A stretch of 56,280 nucleotides of DNA from Candidatus Atribacteria bacterium UBA6251 (lineage in GTDB: Bacteria > Atribacterota > Phoenicimicrobiia > Phoenicimicrobiales > Phoenicimicrobiaceae): assembly GCA_002441285.1 (NCBI GenBank), contig DJVR01000020.1, positions 1 through 56,280 on the forward strand. The letters are read 5' to 3'. Positions 44,551 through 53,298 of this stretch are shown here, piece after piece. Position 1 is the stretch's first letter. Each line of letters opens with the position of its first letter. The notes beneath the pieces are model-generated. The model was not told the origin of the DNA and ran no database searches. It worked only from the letters and a program-made list of their open reading frames with translations. A program made the position numbers and the translations under genes.

Positions 44551-44612
44551 AACAAGGAATAGTCTTTCGTTTAATCAAAAAACAATAAAAGAAAGATTAT
44601 CCCTTGTTTTTT
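44549..44612 (+). terminator. Strong intrinsic terminator after wecB
   Basis: 20-nt left arm (44549-44568, overlapping the wecB TAA) and right arm (44591-44610) pair at 18 of 20 positions, with a 22-nt A-rich loop. The right arm ends in a T-run (44607-44612). Confidence 0.85.
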
Positions 44613-44627
44613 AGTTAATAAAAATTA

Positions 44628-44636
44628 TGCTATAAT
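44628..44636 (+). promoter_or_regulatory. Extended -10 promoter of rhomboid gene
   Basis: TGC followed by perfect TATAAT (44631-44636), 52 bp before the rhomboid ATG and directly after the wecB terminator. The -35 is poor, as is usual for extended -10 promoters. Confidence 0.5.
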
Positions 44637-44687
44637 TACTTAAGAATATTTTTTTAGTTAATTATAAAAATAGGATGGTAAAACTTT

Positions 44688-45359
44688 ATGTTTCCTCTCT
44701 GGGACGATCAACCTACTAGAAGGTTCCCTTTTATTACCATAATAATAATAGTAATAAATGTATTAGTTTTCATCTATCAAGTCTCTTTAGGAGAAGGATT
44801 TAATCACTTTATTTATTCTATGGGGTTGATTCCTTATGAAATTTCTCATTTAACTGATTTATATCCTCCTGGTCCTTCTTTGTTATATTTGACTATCTTT
44901 TATTCTATGTTCATGCATGGAAGTTTAATCCATCTGATTGGTAATATGCTTTTTTTATGGATCTTTGGAAACAATATAGAAGATTTTTTTGGTCGAATAC
45001 CTTTTATTCTTTTCTATCTTTTTTGTGGAGTGGTTGCTGCTTTTACCCAGATTCTATTCAATCCTAATTCTACTATCCCTATGGTGGGTGCTAGCGGTGC
45101 TATTGCCGGAGTTTTAGGAGGATATTTAATACTATATCCGCGAGCAAGAGTTACCACCGTAATATTTTTTGGATTTTTTGTTCGCTTAGTAAGAATACCA
45201 GCTTTGATATTTTTGGGTTTATGGATCATCTATCAATTTTTATATGGAATATCATCTTTATCTGTTAGTTCTGCTGAAGGGGGAGTAGCTTGGTTTGCCC
45301 ATATTGGTGGTTATGTTGCTGGTTTAATTTCGGTTAAGGTATATAAAATTTTAAGATAA
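44688..45359 (+). CDS. Rhomboid family intramembrane serine protease
   Basis: 223-aa polytopic membrane protein with about six hydrophobic helices. The catalytic serine is in VGASGAIAGVLGGYL (GxSG) and the catalytic histidine in WFAHIGGYVAGL. The first helix follows DQPTRRFPFITIIIIVINVLVF, and HGSLIHLIGNMLFLWIFGNNIED is the conserved helix 2 region with HxxxN. The substrate is unknown. ATG with AGGATGG upstream. Confidence 0.95.
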   Translation: MFPLWDDQPTRRFPFITIIIIVINVLVFIYQVSLGEGFNHFIYSMGLIPYEISHLTDLYPPGPSLLYLTIFYSMFMHGSLIHLIGNMLFLWIFGNNIEDFFGRIPFILFYLFCGVVAAFTQILFNPNSTIPMVGASGAIAGVLGGYLILYPRARVTTVIFFGFFVRLVRIPALIFLGLWIIYQFLYGISSLSVSSAEGGVAWFAHIGGYVAGLISVKVYKILR

Positions 45360-45403
45360 AAAATATCAAGAACGATAACCTTCCTTCTTTTCTCTTTAGT
45401 ATA

Positions 45404-45432
45404 TTGCTAATTTATTTAGCTTAAGCTATAAT
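45404..45432 (+). promoter_or_regulatory. Promoter of the PfkB-family kinase operon
   Basis: TTGCTA (45404-45409), 17-nt spacer, perfect TATAAT (45427-45432), 34 bp before the ATG at 45467. Confidence 0.7.
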
Positions 45433-45466
45433 TTTTATCATATAACATTTTAAAAGGAGGAACTTG

Positions 45467-46417
45467 ATGATTGCTACCGTTACCTTAAATCCTGCCTTAG
45501 ATATAATACTAGAAGTGGAAGAATTAAAGCTGGATCATTACAATAAAGTACATAATGTTAGATCGACCGCGGGGGGTAAGGGAATAAATGTTTCTAAGGC
45601 CATAAAAAGTTGTCAGTGGGACACTGTTACTTTGGGTTTCGTAGGAGGTAATCGAGGGAGAATAGTAGAAGAAGAATTAAGAAGTTCAGGTATTACCACT
45701 AATTTCTGGCATATTGAAGGTGAAACGAGAAGTAATATCATTATTTGGGATAAAAAAAGAAACTATCATACCCTTCTCAGTGAAACTGGACCATTGATTA
45801 CCGAATATGATTTAGAGATGTTCTATTCTATATATTCCAGAGTAATGTCTCAGTGTAAAGCAGTAACTCTTTCTGGAAGTTTACCACCTGGTGTTCCTGT
45901 AGATGTATATAGTAAATTAATTTCCATCGCGAAAGAAAGGGAAGTAAAAACTATTTTAAATGCAGCAGGTGAAGCTTTTGAGCGAGGATTAGAAAAAGGA
46001 CCATATTTAGCTAAACCTGACTTAAGGGAAAAAAATCAAATCTTGGGGAAAAACATTAATAATGAAAAAGATGCTATTCAAATAGCGCAAGAGATTACTC
46101 AAAAAGGAGCGGAGATTGCGGTAGTTTCCTTCGAACAAAAAAAAGATATAATTGCAACTCATCAGGAATTATGGTTTGCCGAGACTGTGCATCACCAAAT
46201 AGTTAATTTAATTGGAGCAGCAGACGCCTTAGTAGCTGGTTTAGCGGTAGCATTAACTGAAGAAGAACAAGAATTTTCTGAAGCTATTAAATTTTCGATG
46301 GCTGCTGCTTTAGCCAGCGCTCTTAGAGAAGAAGAGGAATTCAATTCACGAGAAGAGGTAGAAAATTGTTTACCCTATGTTAAGATAAAGAAGTATCAAA
46401 ATTTGGTGAAGAGGTGA
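45467..46417 (+). CDS. PfkB-family hexose kinase (1-phosphofructokinase/tagatose-6-P kinase type)
   Basis: Ribokinase-fold sugar kinase of the FruK/LacC group, about 316 aa. The N-terminal signature TVTLNPALDIILEVEEL and the substrate loop STAGGKGINVSKAI are typical, as is LSGSLPPGVP. The C-terminal PfkB signature normally reads GAGD, with the catalytic Asp; here it reads IGAADALVAG, so the second Gly of the anion hole is Ala. ATG 45467 lies 6 nt after AAAGGAGG; TTG 45464 is too close. Fructose-1-P is the likely substrate, but there is no PTS gene nearby, and tagatose-6-P or fructose-6-P are possible. Confidence 0.92.
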   Translation: MIATVTLNPALDIILEVEELKLDHYNKVHNVRSTAGGKGINVSKAIKSCQWDTVTLGFVGGNRGRIVEEELRSSGITTNFWHIEGETRSNIIIWDKKRNYHTLLSETGPLITEYDLEMFYSIYSRVMSQCKAVTLSGSLPPGVPVDVYSKLISIAKEREVKTILNAAGEAFERGLEKGPYLAKPDLREKNQILGKNINNEKDAIQIAQEITQKGAEIAVVSFEQKKDIIATHQELWFAETVHHQIVNLIGAADALVAGLAVALTEEEQEFSEAIKFSMAAALASALREEEEFNSREEVENCLPYVKIKKYQNLVKR

Positions 46418-46878
46418 ACCTTGAGGTGAAAATAAAAGATTTGATGATCCGCGATATCACCAGTGTATTACCTGATTGTAATTTAGAGAACTTAATAAAG
46501 ATTTTATCTCGGCATAGAATAACTGGTGTCCCTGTAGTAAACCAGCAACAAGAAGTAGTAGGATTTATTTCACAGCATGATATAATCAAGGCAATTTTAC
46601 CTAATTATCTAGAAATTATCGATTCTTGTTCCCTTCTAACAGAATTTATACAATTATCTAAAAGATTGAAAGATTACTCCCACCATAAAGTAGAAGAATT
46701 TATGAATACAAAAGTTATTACTATAAAAGAAGAAGATAATGAAGTAATAGCAGCAGATTTATTAATCAGGAATAAGATTCAGAGATTACCAGTAGTTAGG
46801 CAGAATAAGTTAGTTGGAGTAGTTACTTTAACTGATATATGCAGAATTCTTTTAGAATCGAATGAAAAAAACTCTTGA
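46414..46878 (+). CDS. CBS-domain protein
   Basis: 154-aa protein made of two CBS motifs, which usually bind adenine nucleotides. First copy: VKIKDLMIRDITSVLPDCNLENLIKILSRH...GVPVVNQQQEVVGFISQHDI. Second copy: VEEFMNTKVITIKEEDNEVIAADLLIRNKIQRLPVVRQNKLVGVVTLTDI. GTG start overlaps the TGA of the kinase gene by 4 nt (GTGA), so it may sense energy status for that kinase, though this is inference. No other domain. Confidence 0.93.
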   Translation: MNLEVKIKDLMIRDITSVLPDCNLENLIKILSRHRITGVPVVNQQQEVVGFISQHDIIKAILPNYLEIIDSCSLLTEFIQLSKRLKDYSHHKVEEFMNTKVITIKEEDNEVIAADLLIRNKIQRLPVVRQNKLVGVVTLTDICRILLESNEKNS

Positions 46879-46951
46879 ATTAGATCAGAAGATTATTTCT
46901 ATAAAAGAATAAAGATTATATTTAGATTAAAGAAATTATTTGAGGTAGATA

Positions 46952-47623
46952 ATGAAAAAAGGTTTATTTATTACTTTTGAAGGCTTGGAAGGTTGTGGAA
47001 AGACTACTCAGGCAAAGATGTTACACCGTTATCTAATTAAACAAGGTTTTCCTGCTATATTTACAAAAGAACCGGGCGGAACTAAAATTGGGAAAAAAAT
47101 TCGAAAAATACTTCTTGATCAGAAAAATGAAGGTATGGATTATACTACAGAAATGTTATTATTTCTGGCTTCTCGAGCAGAAAATGTCAGGGAAGTTATT
47201 TTGCCTGCATTGAAAGATGGAAAGATAGTGATTTCTGATCGATTTTATGATTCTACTATGGCTTATCAAGGTTATGGTAGAGGGATAGACCTAAAAATTA
47301 TCCAATATTTTACTCAATTGGTAGTAGGAGATGCTATCCCGGATATCACCTTTTTTTTAGATATCCAACCAGAAGAAGGATTAAAAAGATCTACTATGTT
47401 CAGTAATTACCATGAAATAAGGTTTGAAGAGGAATTTATTAAGAAAAAAAAGATTAAAGGGAGATTATTCCTTGATCGGGTAAGAGAAGGTTATAAACGA
47501 TTAGTCGAGAAAGAAGGAAAAAGAGTTATCAGAATTAATGCTAACCAAAGTAGGGAAAAGGTTTTTGAAGATATTTTATCTATAGTTAAAGATAAATTAG
47601 ACAGAAATAAAAATAAATCATAA
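46952..47623 (+). CDS. tmk: Thymidylate kinase
   Basis: Phosphorylates dTMP to dTDP. 223 aa. P-loop FEGLEGCGKTTQAKML, the DR-x motif in VISDRFYDSTMAYQGYGRG and TKEPGGTKIGKKIR. In the lid region, the sequence around RFEEEFIKKKKIKGRLFLDRVREGY suggests the type without the catalytic arginine in the P-loop. ATG with GAGGTAG upstream. It starts the tmk-holB-ricT-rsmI-metG series known from Firmicutes. Confidence 0.97.
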   Translation: MKKGLFITFEGLEGCGKTTQAKMLHRYLIKQGFPAIFTKEPGGTKIGKKIRKILLDQKNEGMDYTTEMLLFLASRAENVREVILPALKDGKIVISDRFYDSTMAYQGYGRGIDLKIIQYFTQLVVGDAIPDITFFLDIQPEEGLKRSTMFSNYHEIRFEEEFIKKKKIKGRLFLDRVREGYKRLVEKEGKRVIRINANQSREKVFEDILSIVKDKLDRNKNKS

Positions 47624-47662
47624 TTTAAAAATTATTTATTCTTAAAAAATGAGAAAGTAAAT

Positions 47663-48670
47663 ATGTCTTTTAATGATATTATTGGCCAGGAAAAAGCTAA
47701 AGAACTTTTATTAAGATCTATTAAAGAGAATAAAATTTCTTCGTCTTATCTTTTTTGGGGGAAAGAGGGAGTAGGTAAAAAATTTACCGCTTTGGAATTT
47801 GCAAAAGCAATTAATTGTCTACATCCAGGTGAAGATTTTACTTCCTGTGAAAATTGTTATTCTTGCTCTAAAATAAACAAGCTATGTTCTCCAGATTTGA
47901 ATATTATTGAACCGGTGAAAAATACTATTTCAATTCAACAAATTAGAGACTTGCAACATCAGCTCAATTTAAAACCATTAGAGAGTAAAAGGAAATTCTA
48001 TATTATTGATCGAGCTGAAAAAATGACTGAACAAGCCGAAAATTGTCTTTTAAAAACACTGGAAGAACCGCCACCTAAAGTAATAATAATTCTAATTTGC
48101 CAGCACCCTGGTTATTTGTTGCCTACTATAATTTCTCGTTGCCAATTGATAAATTTTACCACTCTTAAATCTGTAAATTTAAAAAGAATTATCTCCACTT
48201 TGAAGAAAAAAGACTTAGATGATGAAAAATTAGAATTAATTTGCCGTTTAGCCAGGGGTAGTGTAGGAAAAGCATTAAATTTAATCTCTAAAAAAGAATA
48301 TCTAAAAAAAAGAGAAGAAATCCTTAATTTACTGATTTCTATTTCACCAAAAAAATATGATCTTCTTTCTTTTAATAGAATTAAAGATTTTTTTAGCGGG
48401 ACCGATGATCAGTTAGAGGAAGCCATAGAAATTATGCTTTTTTGGTATCATGATTTACTTTTTATACAGGAATTACCTATACATCGATATTTATTCAATA
48501 TAGATAAATTATCTATTTTGCAGGAAAAATCAAAAATATATTCTCTGAAAAGATTAAAAAATATTCTTGAATATCTTGGTCAGATCAAAGAATTAATAGA
48601 AAGAAATATAAATAAACAACTTCTGGCAGATGAATTATATTTAAAATTGGTAGGTGAAGATGGTGACTAA
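47663..48670 (+). CDS. holB: DNA polymerase III subunit delta prime
   Basis: Clamp-loader subunit, AAA+ fold, 335 aa. N-terminus SFNDIIGQEKAKELL. The P-loop-like segment is GKEGVGKKFTA, and the zinc module has CENCYSCSKIN and CSPD. Sensor 1 region: LKTLEEPPPKVIIILICQHP; the SRC motif is in ISRCQLINF. Delta prime in Escherichia coli does not hydrolyse ATP; here the Gly-Lys-Lys P-loop is closer to canonical, so ATP binding is possible. It overlaps ricT. Confidence 0.94.
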   Translation: MSFNDIIGQEKAKELLLRSIKENKISSSYLFWGKEGVGKKFTALEFAKAINCLHPGEDFTSCENCYSCSKINKLCSPDLNIIEPVKNTISIQQIRDLQHQLNLKPLESKRKFYIIDRAEKMTEQAENCLLKTLEEPPPKVIIILICQHPGYLLPTIISRCQLINFTTLKSVNLKRIISTLKKKDLDDEKLELICRLARGSVGKALNLISKKEYLKKREEILNLLISISPKKYDLLSFNRIKDFFSGTDDQLEEAIEIMLFWYHDLLFIQELPIHRYLFNIDKLSILQEKSKIYSLKRLKNILEYLGQIKELIERNINKQLLADELYLKLVGEDGD

Positions 48671-49502
48671 TATTACTGGATTGAAATTTCAAAAATCTAA
48701 TATTATATATTATTTTAAAATTGATAATTCCTTGGAATTAAAAAAGGGGGATTTTTGTATTGTAGAAACCTCTTTAGGAATTGATATAGGAGAAGTGGTT
48801 ATAACTAATAAAGAAATTGAGGAAACAGAGCTGACCACCCCATTAAAGGCAATTATTAGAAAAGCTACTTCAGAAGATCTAAAAAATTGGAGCATAATTA
48901 AGCAGAATGAAGAAAAAGCCTTCAATGTTTGTAAAGAAAAAATTAAAAAGTACGGTTTACCTATGAAATTATTGTATGTAAAAAGTTTGTTGGATAGTAG
49001 TCGTTTAATCTTTTATTTTATTTCTGCTGAAAGAGTAGACTTCAGGGAATTAGTAAAAGATTTGGTTCAGACTTTTAAAACTAAGATTGAATTAAAGCAG
49101 ATTGGAGTAAGAGATGGAATAAAATTGGTTGGTAGTATGGGTATATGTGGGCGAGAGGTATGTTGCGTTTCTTTTATTCAGAAGTTTAGCCCTATTCACA
49201 TTAATATGGCTAAAATACAAAAAATTGCCCTTAATCAAGCAAAGGTTTCTGGTATTTGTGGCAGATTGATGTGTTGTTTAGCATATGAGAATGAATTCTA
49301 TAAAGAATCTTTACAAAAATATCCAGAGATTGGGGATATAATAGAAACTAAAAAAGGTAAAGGTAAGGTTACTGAAATTAATATTTTGAAGAAATATTTA
49401 ATTATTGAGCAAGAAGAAGGAGAAACAAAAAAAAGGATTAAGATAAGTGAAGAAGAATTGCCAAATATAAATTTAAAAAGTAATCATTTTGCAAAAAAGT
49501 AG
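48660..49502 (+). CDS. ricT: RicT (PSP1/YaaT-family) protein
   Basis: PSP1-domain protein, about 280 aa, homologue of Bacillus RicT (YaaT), part of the Y-complex that affects RNase Y and RNA maturation. Conserved cysteines are in GSMGICGREVCCVSF and SGICGRLMCCLAYEN, the Fe-S cluster motif region. A C-terminal KOW-like stretch starts KGKGKVTEINILKKYLII. ATG 48660 follows AGGTGA; GTG 48654 and GTG 48663 are alternative starts. It overlaps holB by 11 nt. RicA and RicF are not encoded nearby. Confidence 0.92.
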   Translation: MVTNITGLKFQKSNIIYYFKIDNSLELKKGDFCIVETSLGIDIGEVVITNKEIEETELTTPLKAIIRKATSEDLKNWSIIKQNEEKAFNVCKEKIKKYGLPMKLLYVKSLLDSSRLIFYFISAERVDFRELVKDLVQTFKTKIELKQIGVRDGIKLVGSMGICGREVCCVSFIQKFSPIHINMAKIQKIALNQAKVSGICGRLMCCLAYENEFYKESLQKYPEIGDIIETKKGKGKVTEINILKKYLIIEQEEGETKKRIKISEEELPNINLKSNHFAKK

Positions 49503-49581
49503 ATTGATAATTTAAACTATTATAGGGATACTAAGATAATAATCCAATTTAATTGTTAAAAAAATTATAAGAAATCTTATT

Positions 49582-50289
49582 ATGGTCACTTTAAATTCTC
49601 AGGAAAAAATAGAAAAATTAAATGAGCATGGATTGAAGATAATTCAGGCGGTTGAACATTATCGTTTTTCCATAGATTCTATCCTATTGGCCAATTTTAT
49701 TCAGTTAAAGAATTATGAAAAGATTATTGATTTAGGAACTGGCAGTGGAATAATTCCTCTTTTGCTTTATCCTAAGAAAAAAGGGTTATCTATTTTTGGA
49801 ATTGAATTACAGAAAAAATTAGCTGATATGGCCCAAAGAAGTATAGAATTGAATAATTTAGAAAACTCTATTACTATAATTTCTGAAGATTTAAAAAAAG
49901 CAAGAAATATATTTAAAAGTGGTTATTTTGATGTGGTGGTAAGTAATCCTCCCTACATCTCTCTGGGGCAGGGTAAAATTAACCCTTTAGATAGTAGAGC
50001 CATTGCTCGACATGAAATTAATTGTAATCTGGATGATATTATTTCTACCAGTAATTATCTATTAAAAAATAAGGGGAGGATCTATCTAATTTATAAAAGC
50101 AGTAAATTGAACCAGCTTATTCTAACTTTGAAAAAATATAATATTGAACCAAAAGTGATTCAATTTATTCATTCTAATATTAATGAACCGGCTTGTCTGG
50201 TTTTATTAGCAGGAATAAAAGGGGGGAAGGCAGAATTAAAAATAAATCCACCTCTATTCCTGTATAATTCTAACAAGGAGAATCTCTAA
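49582..50289 (+). CDS. tRNA1(Val) (adenine-N6)-methyltransferase family protein
   Basis: 235-aa SAM-dependent methyltransferase of the TrmN6/YabB family. Motif I is IIDLGTGSGIIPLLLY and the catalytic NPPY is in VVSNPPYISLGQG. FSIDSILLANFI is a family marker. It probably methylates A37 of a tRNA. ATG, with AAGAAA upstream (weak). Position directly before rsmI is shared with Firmicutes yabB-yazA-yabC, though the GIY-YIG gene yazA is missing here. Confidence 0.92.
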   Translation: MVTLNSQEKIEKLNEHGLKIIQAVEHYRFSIDSILLANFIQLKNYEKIIDLGTGSGIIPLLLYPKKKGLSIFGIELQKKLADMAQRSIELNNLENSITIISEDLKKARNIFKSGYFDVVVSNPPYISLGQGKINPLDSRAIARHEINCNLDDIISTSNYLLKNKGRIYLIYKSSKLNQLILTLKKYNIEPKVIQFIHSNINEPACLVLLAGIKGGKAELKINPPLFLYNSNKENL

Positions 50290-50293
50290 AAAA

Positions 50294-51184
50294 TTGAAAG
50301 AAGAAAATCAAACCGAAAAGATTTTATATCTTTGTGGCACACCGATTGGTAATTTAGAAGATATTACTATAAGGGCTGTAAATATTCTTAAAGAAGTGGA
50401 TCTTATCGCTGCCGAAGATACTCGGCATACCCGTAAATTGTTAAATCATTTTCAAATATCTACTCCAGTCACCAGTTATTATGAACATAATCAGGGGGAA
50501 AAAGCTCCTTATTTAATCGAAAAGATTAAGTGTGGTACTAAGGTTGCCCTGGTTTCAGATGCTGGAATGCCTGGAATTTCTGATCCGGGATATTTATTAG
50601 TAAAATTAGCTTTAAAACATAAGATTAAGGTTGTAGCTATTCCCGGAGTTACTGCTTTAATTACTGCTTTAGTTATCTCTGGATTGCCGACCAATCAATT
50701 TATATTTGGAGGTTTTTTACCCCGTAAAAGCATAGAAAGAAGAAGATTTTTGCGCCAATTGACCAACGAAGATAAAACCATTATTTTTTATGAAACTCCT
50801 CATCGTTTATTAAAAGCATTAGAAGATATTTTAGAATTGTGGGGAGATAGAAAAATTGCACTTGCTCGTGAACTTACTAAAAGGTATGAAGAGGTCAAAA
50901 GAGGAACTATAAGTCAAATTCTAGATATTCTAAAAAAAGAGGAAATAAGGGGCGAGATAACTCTAGTAATAGAAGGAAATCCCAAAGCAGAAAAAAAAAT
51001 GGAGGAAGAAATCACCTCTAATAATAAAATTGTGGTAAAATTTATACAAGAATTAAAAAAGGAACAATATTCTTCCAGAGAAATAATCAGATTAACCCAG
51101 GAAAAATTTAATCTGCCGAGAAATATAATTTACCAAAAGTTATTAGAATTAAAAGAAAATCTATATACTACTAATAGTAAATAG
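50294..51184 (+). CDS. rsmI: 16S rRNA (cytidine1402-2'-O)-methyltransferase
   Basis: SAM-dependent enzyme that 2'-O-methylates C1402 in the decoding centre. 296 aa, tetrapyrrole-methylase fold. Motifs: YLCGTPIGNLEDITIRA, AAEDTRHTRKLLNHF, ALVSDAGMPGISDPGYLLV and VAIPGVTALITALVISGLPTNQFIFGGFLP. The C-terminal helix bundle shows SSREIIRLTQEKFNLPRN. TTG start, with AAGGAG 13 nt upstream, so spacing is longer than normal. Confidence 0.96.
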   Translation: MKEENQTEKILYLCGTPIGNLEDITIRAVNILKEVDLIAAEDTRHTRKLLNHFQISTPVTSYYEHNQGEKAPYLIEKIKCGTKVALVSDAGMPGISDPGYLLVKLALKHKIKVVAIPGVTALITALVISGLPTNQFIFGGFLPRKSIERRRFLRQLTNEDKTIIFYETPHRLLKALEDILELWGDRKIALARELTKRYEEVKRGTISQILDILKKEEIRGEITLVIEGNPKAEKKMEEEITSNNKIVVKFIQELKKEQYSSREIIRLTQEKFNLPRNIIYQKLLELKENLYTTNSK

Positions 51185-51273
51185 AATATTAATCTTGCGA
51201 TATAAAAAATGGAAATAGTTAAAGAAACTGATTGTATTAGATATTAATATTTTATTTGGAAAGGATAGATAAA

Positions 51274-53202
51274 ATGGTAGAAAAAGATTTAATTCCCAAT
51301 ACTTTTTACATTACTACTCCTATTTACTATGTTAATGATGTTCCTCATATTGGACATGCTTACACTACTATTGCTGCTGATGTAATAGCTCGATATAAAA
51401 GACTCTCCGGTTTTGAAGTATTATTTGCGACTGGAACTGATGAGCATGGACAAAAAATTGCTCGTTCTGCTGAAAAATTGGGTTTAACTCCTCAAGAATT
51501 AGCAGATAAAGTAGTCTTAAAATTTAAAAATTTGTGGCCTTTATTAAATATTAGTTATGATGATTTTATAAGAACCACTGAACCAAGACATATAAAGGTA
51601 GTTCAACAACTTTTCAATTACCTCTATCAAAAAGGAGACATTTACAAAGGAATTTATGAAGGATGGTACTGCGTCCCCTGCGAAACATATTGGACCGAAA
51701 CCCAGTTAACTGATGAAAAATTATGTCCTTCTTGTGGGAGAAAATTAGAAAAAATTGAAGAAGAAAGTTATTTTTTCCGTATGTCAAAATATCAGGAAAA
51801 ACTACTTACTTACATTGAAAATCATCCTGATTGTATAAAACCAGAAGTAAGGAAGAATGAAATTACTAGTTTTATACAAAGTGGATTAAAAGATCAGAGT
51901 GTGACTCGCACCAAAAAAAGTTTATCCTGGGGGATTGATGTTCCTTTTGATTCAGAGCATGTAATTTATGTCTGGTATGATGCTTTGATTAATTATCTTA
52001 CCGTAGCAGGATATTCAATAGAAGAAGAAAAATTTAAGAAGTTCTGGCCTGCTGATATTCACTTGGTAGGAAAAGATATTTTAAGATTTCATACTGTAAT
52101 CTGGTTTACTATGTTAATGGCAGCTAATATTAAACCACCTAAAATGGTATTTGCTCACGGTTGGTGGACTATTGAGGGAGAAAAGATGTCCAAGTCGAAA
52201 GGTAATGTTGTAGATCCTTACGAAATGGTAAATAAGTATGGTGCCGATGTTTTTAGATATTTCTTGATGCGCGAAGTATCCTTTGGTCAGGATGGAAACT
52301 TTTCTCAAGAATTATTAATTAAAAGAATAAATTATGATTTAGCTAATGATTTGGGAAACTTAGTAAGCAGGACTCTGGCTATGATTAACCAATACTTTGG
52401 TCAGGAGATTCCTCCTGCAAGTGGAATAATAGAAAAATATGATCAAGAATTAATAGATTTTTCAAGGCAGACTTTTAAAAATTATCATCAACAAATGAAA
52501 AATTTAGAGTTAAATATTGCCTTAGAAACGGTTTGGCAAATGATTAGAAAGACTAACAAATACATCGATCAGACCGAACCCTGGATTCTAAGTCGAGATC
52601 AAACTAAAAAAGAAAGATTATCTACCGTTCTTTATAATTTAGCAGAAGCGATTCGTTTATCAGCTATTTTTATTTATCCTTTTATGCCAATGAAAACTCA
52701 GGAGATATGGAAACAATTGGGATTAAAGAATAGATTAGAAGATTATAGATGGGAAAAAGATTTTCAATGGGGGAATTTACCCTCTGGAATAAAGGTAAAA
52801 TTAGAAAAAATTATCTTTCCTCGTTTAGAATTAAATAATAAAGAAAATAAAGAAAAAATAACCAAAGAGAATGAAGCAGAATTAATTACTTACGAAGAAT
52901 TTAAAAAGATAGATTTAAGAGTAGGTAAAATTATCCAGGTAGAAGAAGTAAGTGGAGCAGATAAGCTTTTAAAGTTGAGCATTAGTTTGGGTAAAGAAGA
53001 AAGAACTGTAGTTGCTGGAATTAAAAAGCATTATTCTGCAGAAGAATTAATTGGTAAAAAAATTATTCTAGTCAGTAATTTAAAACCATCTAAAATAAGA
53101 GGAATAGAATCTCAGGGTATGCTTTTAGCAGCTGTTAAGGAGGAAAAAGTGGTTCTACTTACCGTGGATAAAGATATAGATGCTGGTAGTTTAGTAAGAT
53201 AG
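51274..53202 (+). CDS. metG: Methionyl-tRNA synthetase
   Basis: Charges tRNA(Met) and initiator tRNA. About 642 aa. PHIGHAYT is the HIGH motif, and GEKMSKSKGNVV the KMSKS loop. The single zinc knuckle has CVPC...CPSCGR (about 126-155). The C-terminal tRNA-binding/dimerisation domain (about 535-642) has FKKIDLRVGKIIQVEEV and SNLKPSKIRGIESQGMLLA. An in-frame TTG at 51256 exists, but GGAAAGGA (51258-51265) lies after it, so ATG 51274 is chosen. Confidence 0.97.
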   Translation: MVEKDLIPNTFYITTPIYYVNDVPHIGHAYTTIAADVIARYKRLSGFEVLFATGTDEHGQKIARSAEKLGLTPQELADKVVLKFKNLWPLLNISYDDFIRTTEPRHIKVVQQLFNYLYQKGDIYKGIYEGWYCVPCETYWTETQLTDEKLCPSCGRKLEKIEEESYFFRMSKYQEKLLTYIENHPDCIKPEVRKNEITSFIQSGLKDQSVTRTKKSLSWGIDVPFDSEHVIYVWYDALINYLTVAGYSIEEEKFKKFWPADIHLVGKDILRFHTVIWFTMLMAANIKPPKMVFAHGWWTIEGEKMSKSKGNVVDPYEMVNKYGADVFRYFLMREVSFGQDGNFSQELLIKRINYDLANDLGNLVSRTLAMINQYFGQEIPPASGIIEKYDQELIDFSRQTFKNYHQQMKNLELNIALETVWQMIRKTNKYIDQTEPWILSRDQTKKERLSTVLYNLAEAIRLSAIFIYPFMPMKTQEIWKQLGLKNRLEDYRWEKDFQWGNLPSGIKVKLEKIIFPRLELNNKENKEKITKENEAELITYEEFKKIDLRVGKIIQVEEVSGADKLLKLSISLGKEERTVVAGIKKHYSAEELIGKKIILVSNLKPSKIRGIESQGMLLAAVKEEKVVLLTVDKDIDAGSLVR

Positions 53203-53298
53203 AATTATAAAATAAATTTTAAAGTATGGATTATTTATCTAGAAAATTATGAATATTATTGGCCTTGAATTAGTAATATCATAAAAGGGGGTTAGATA

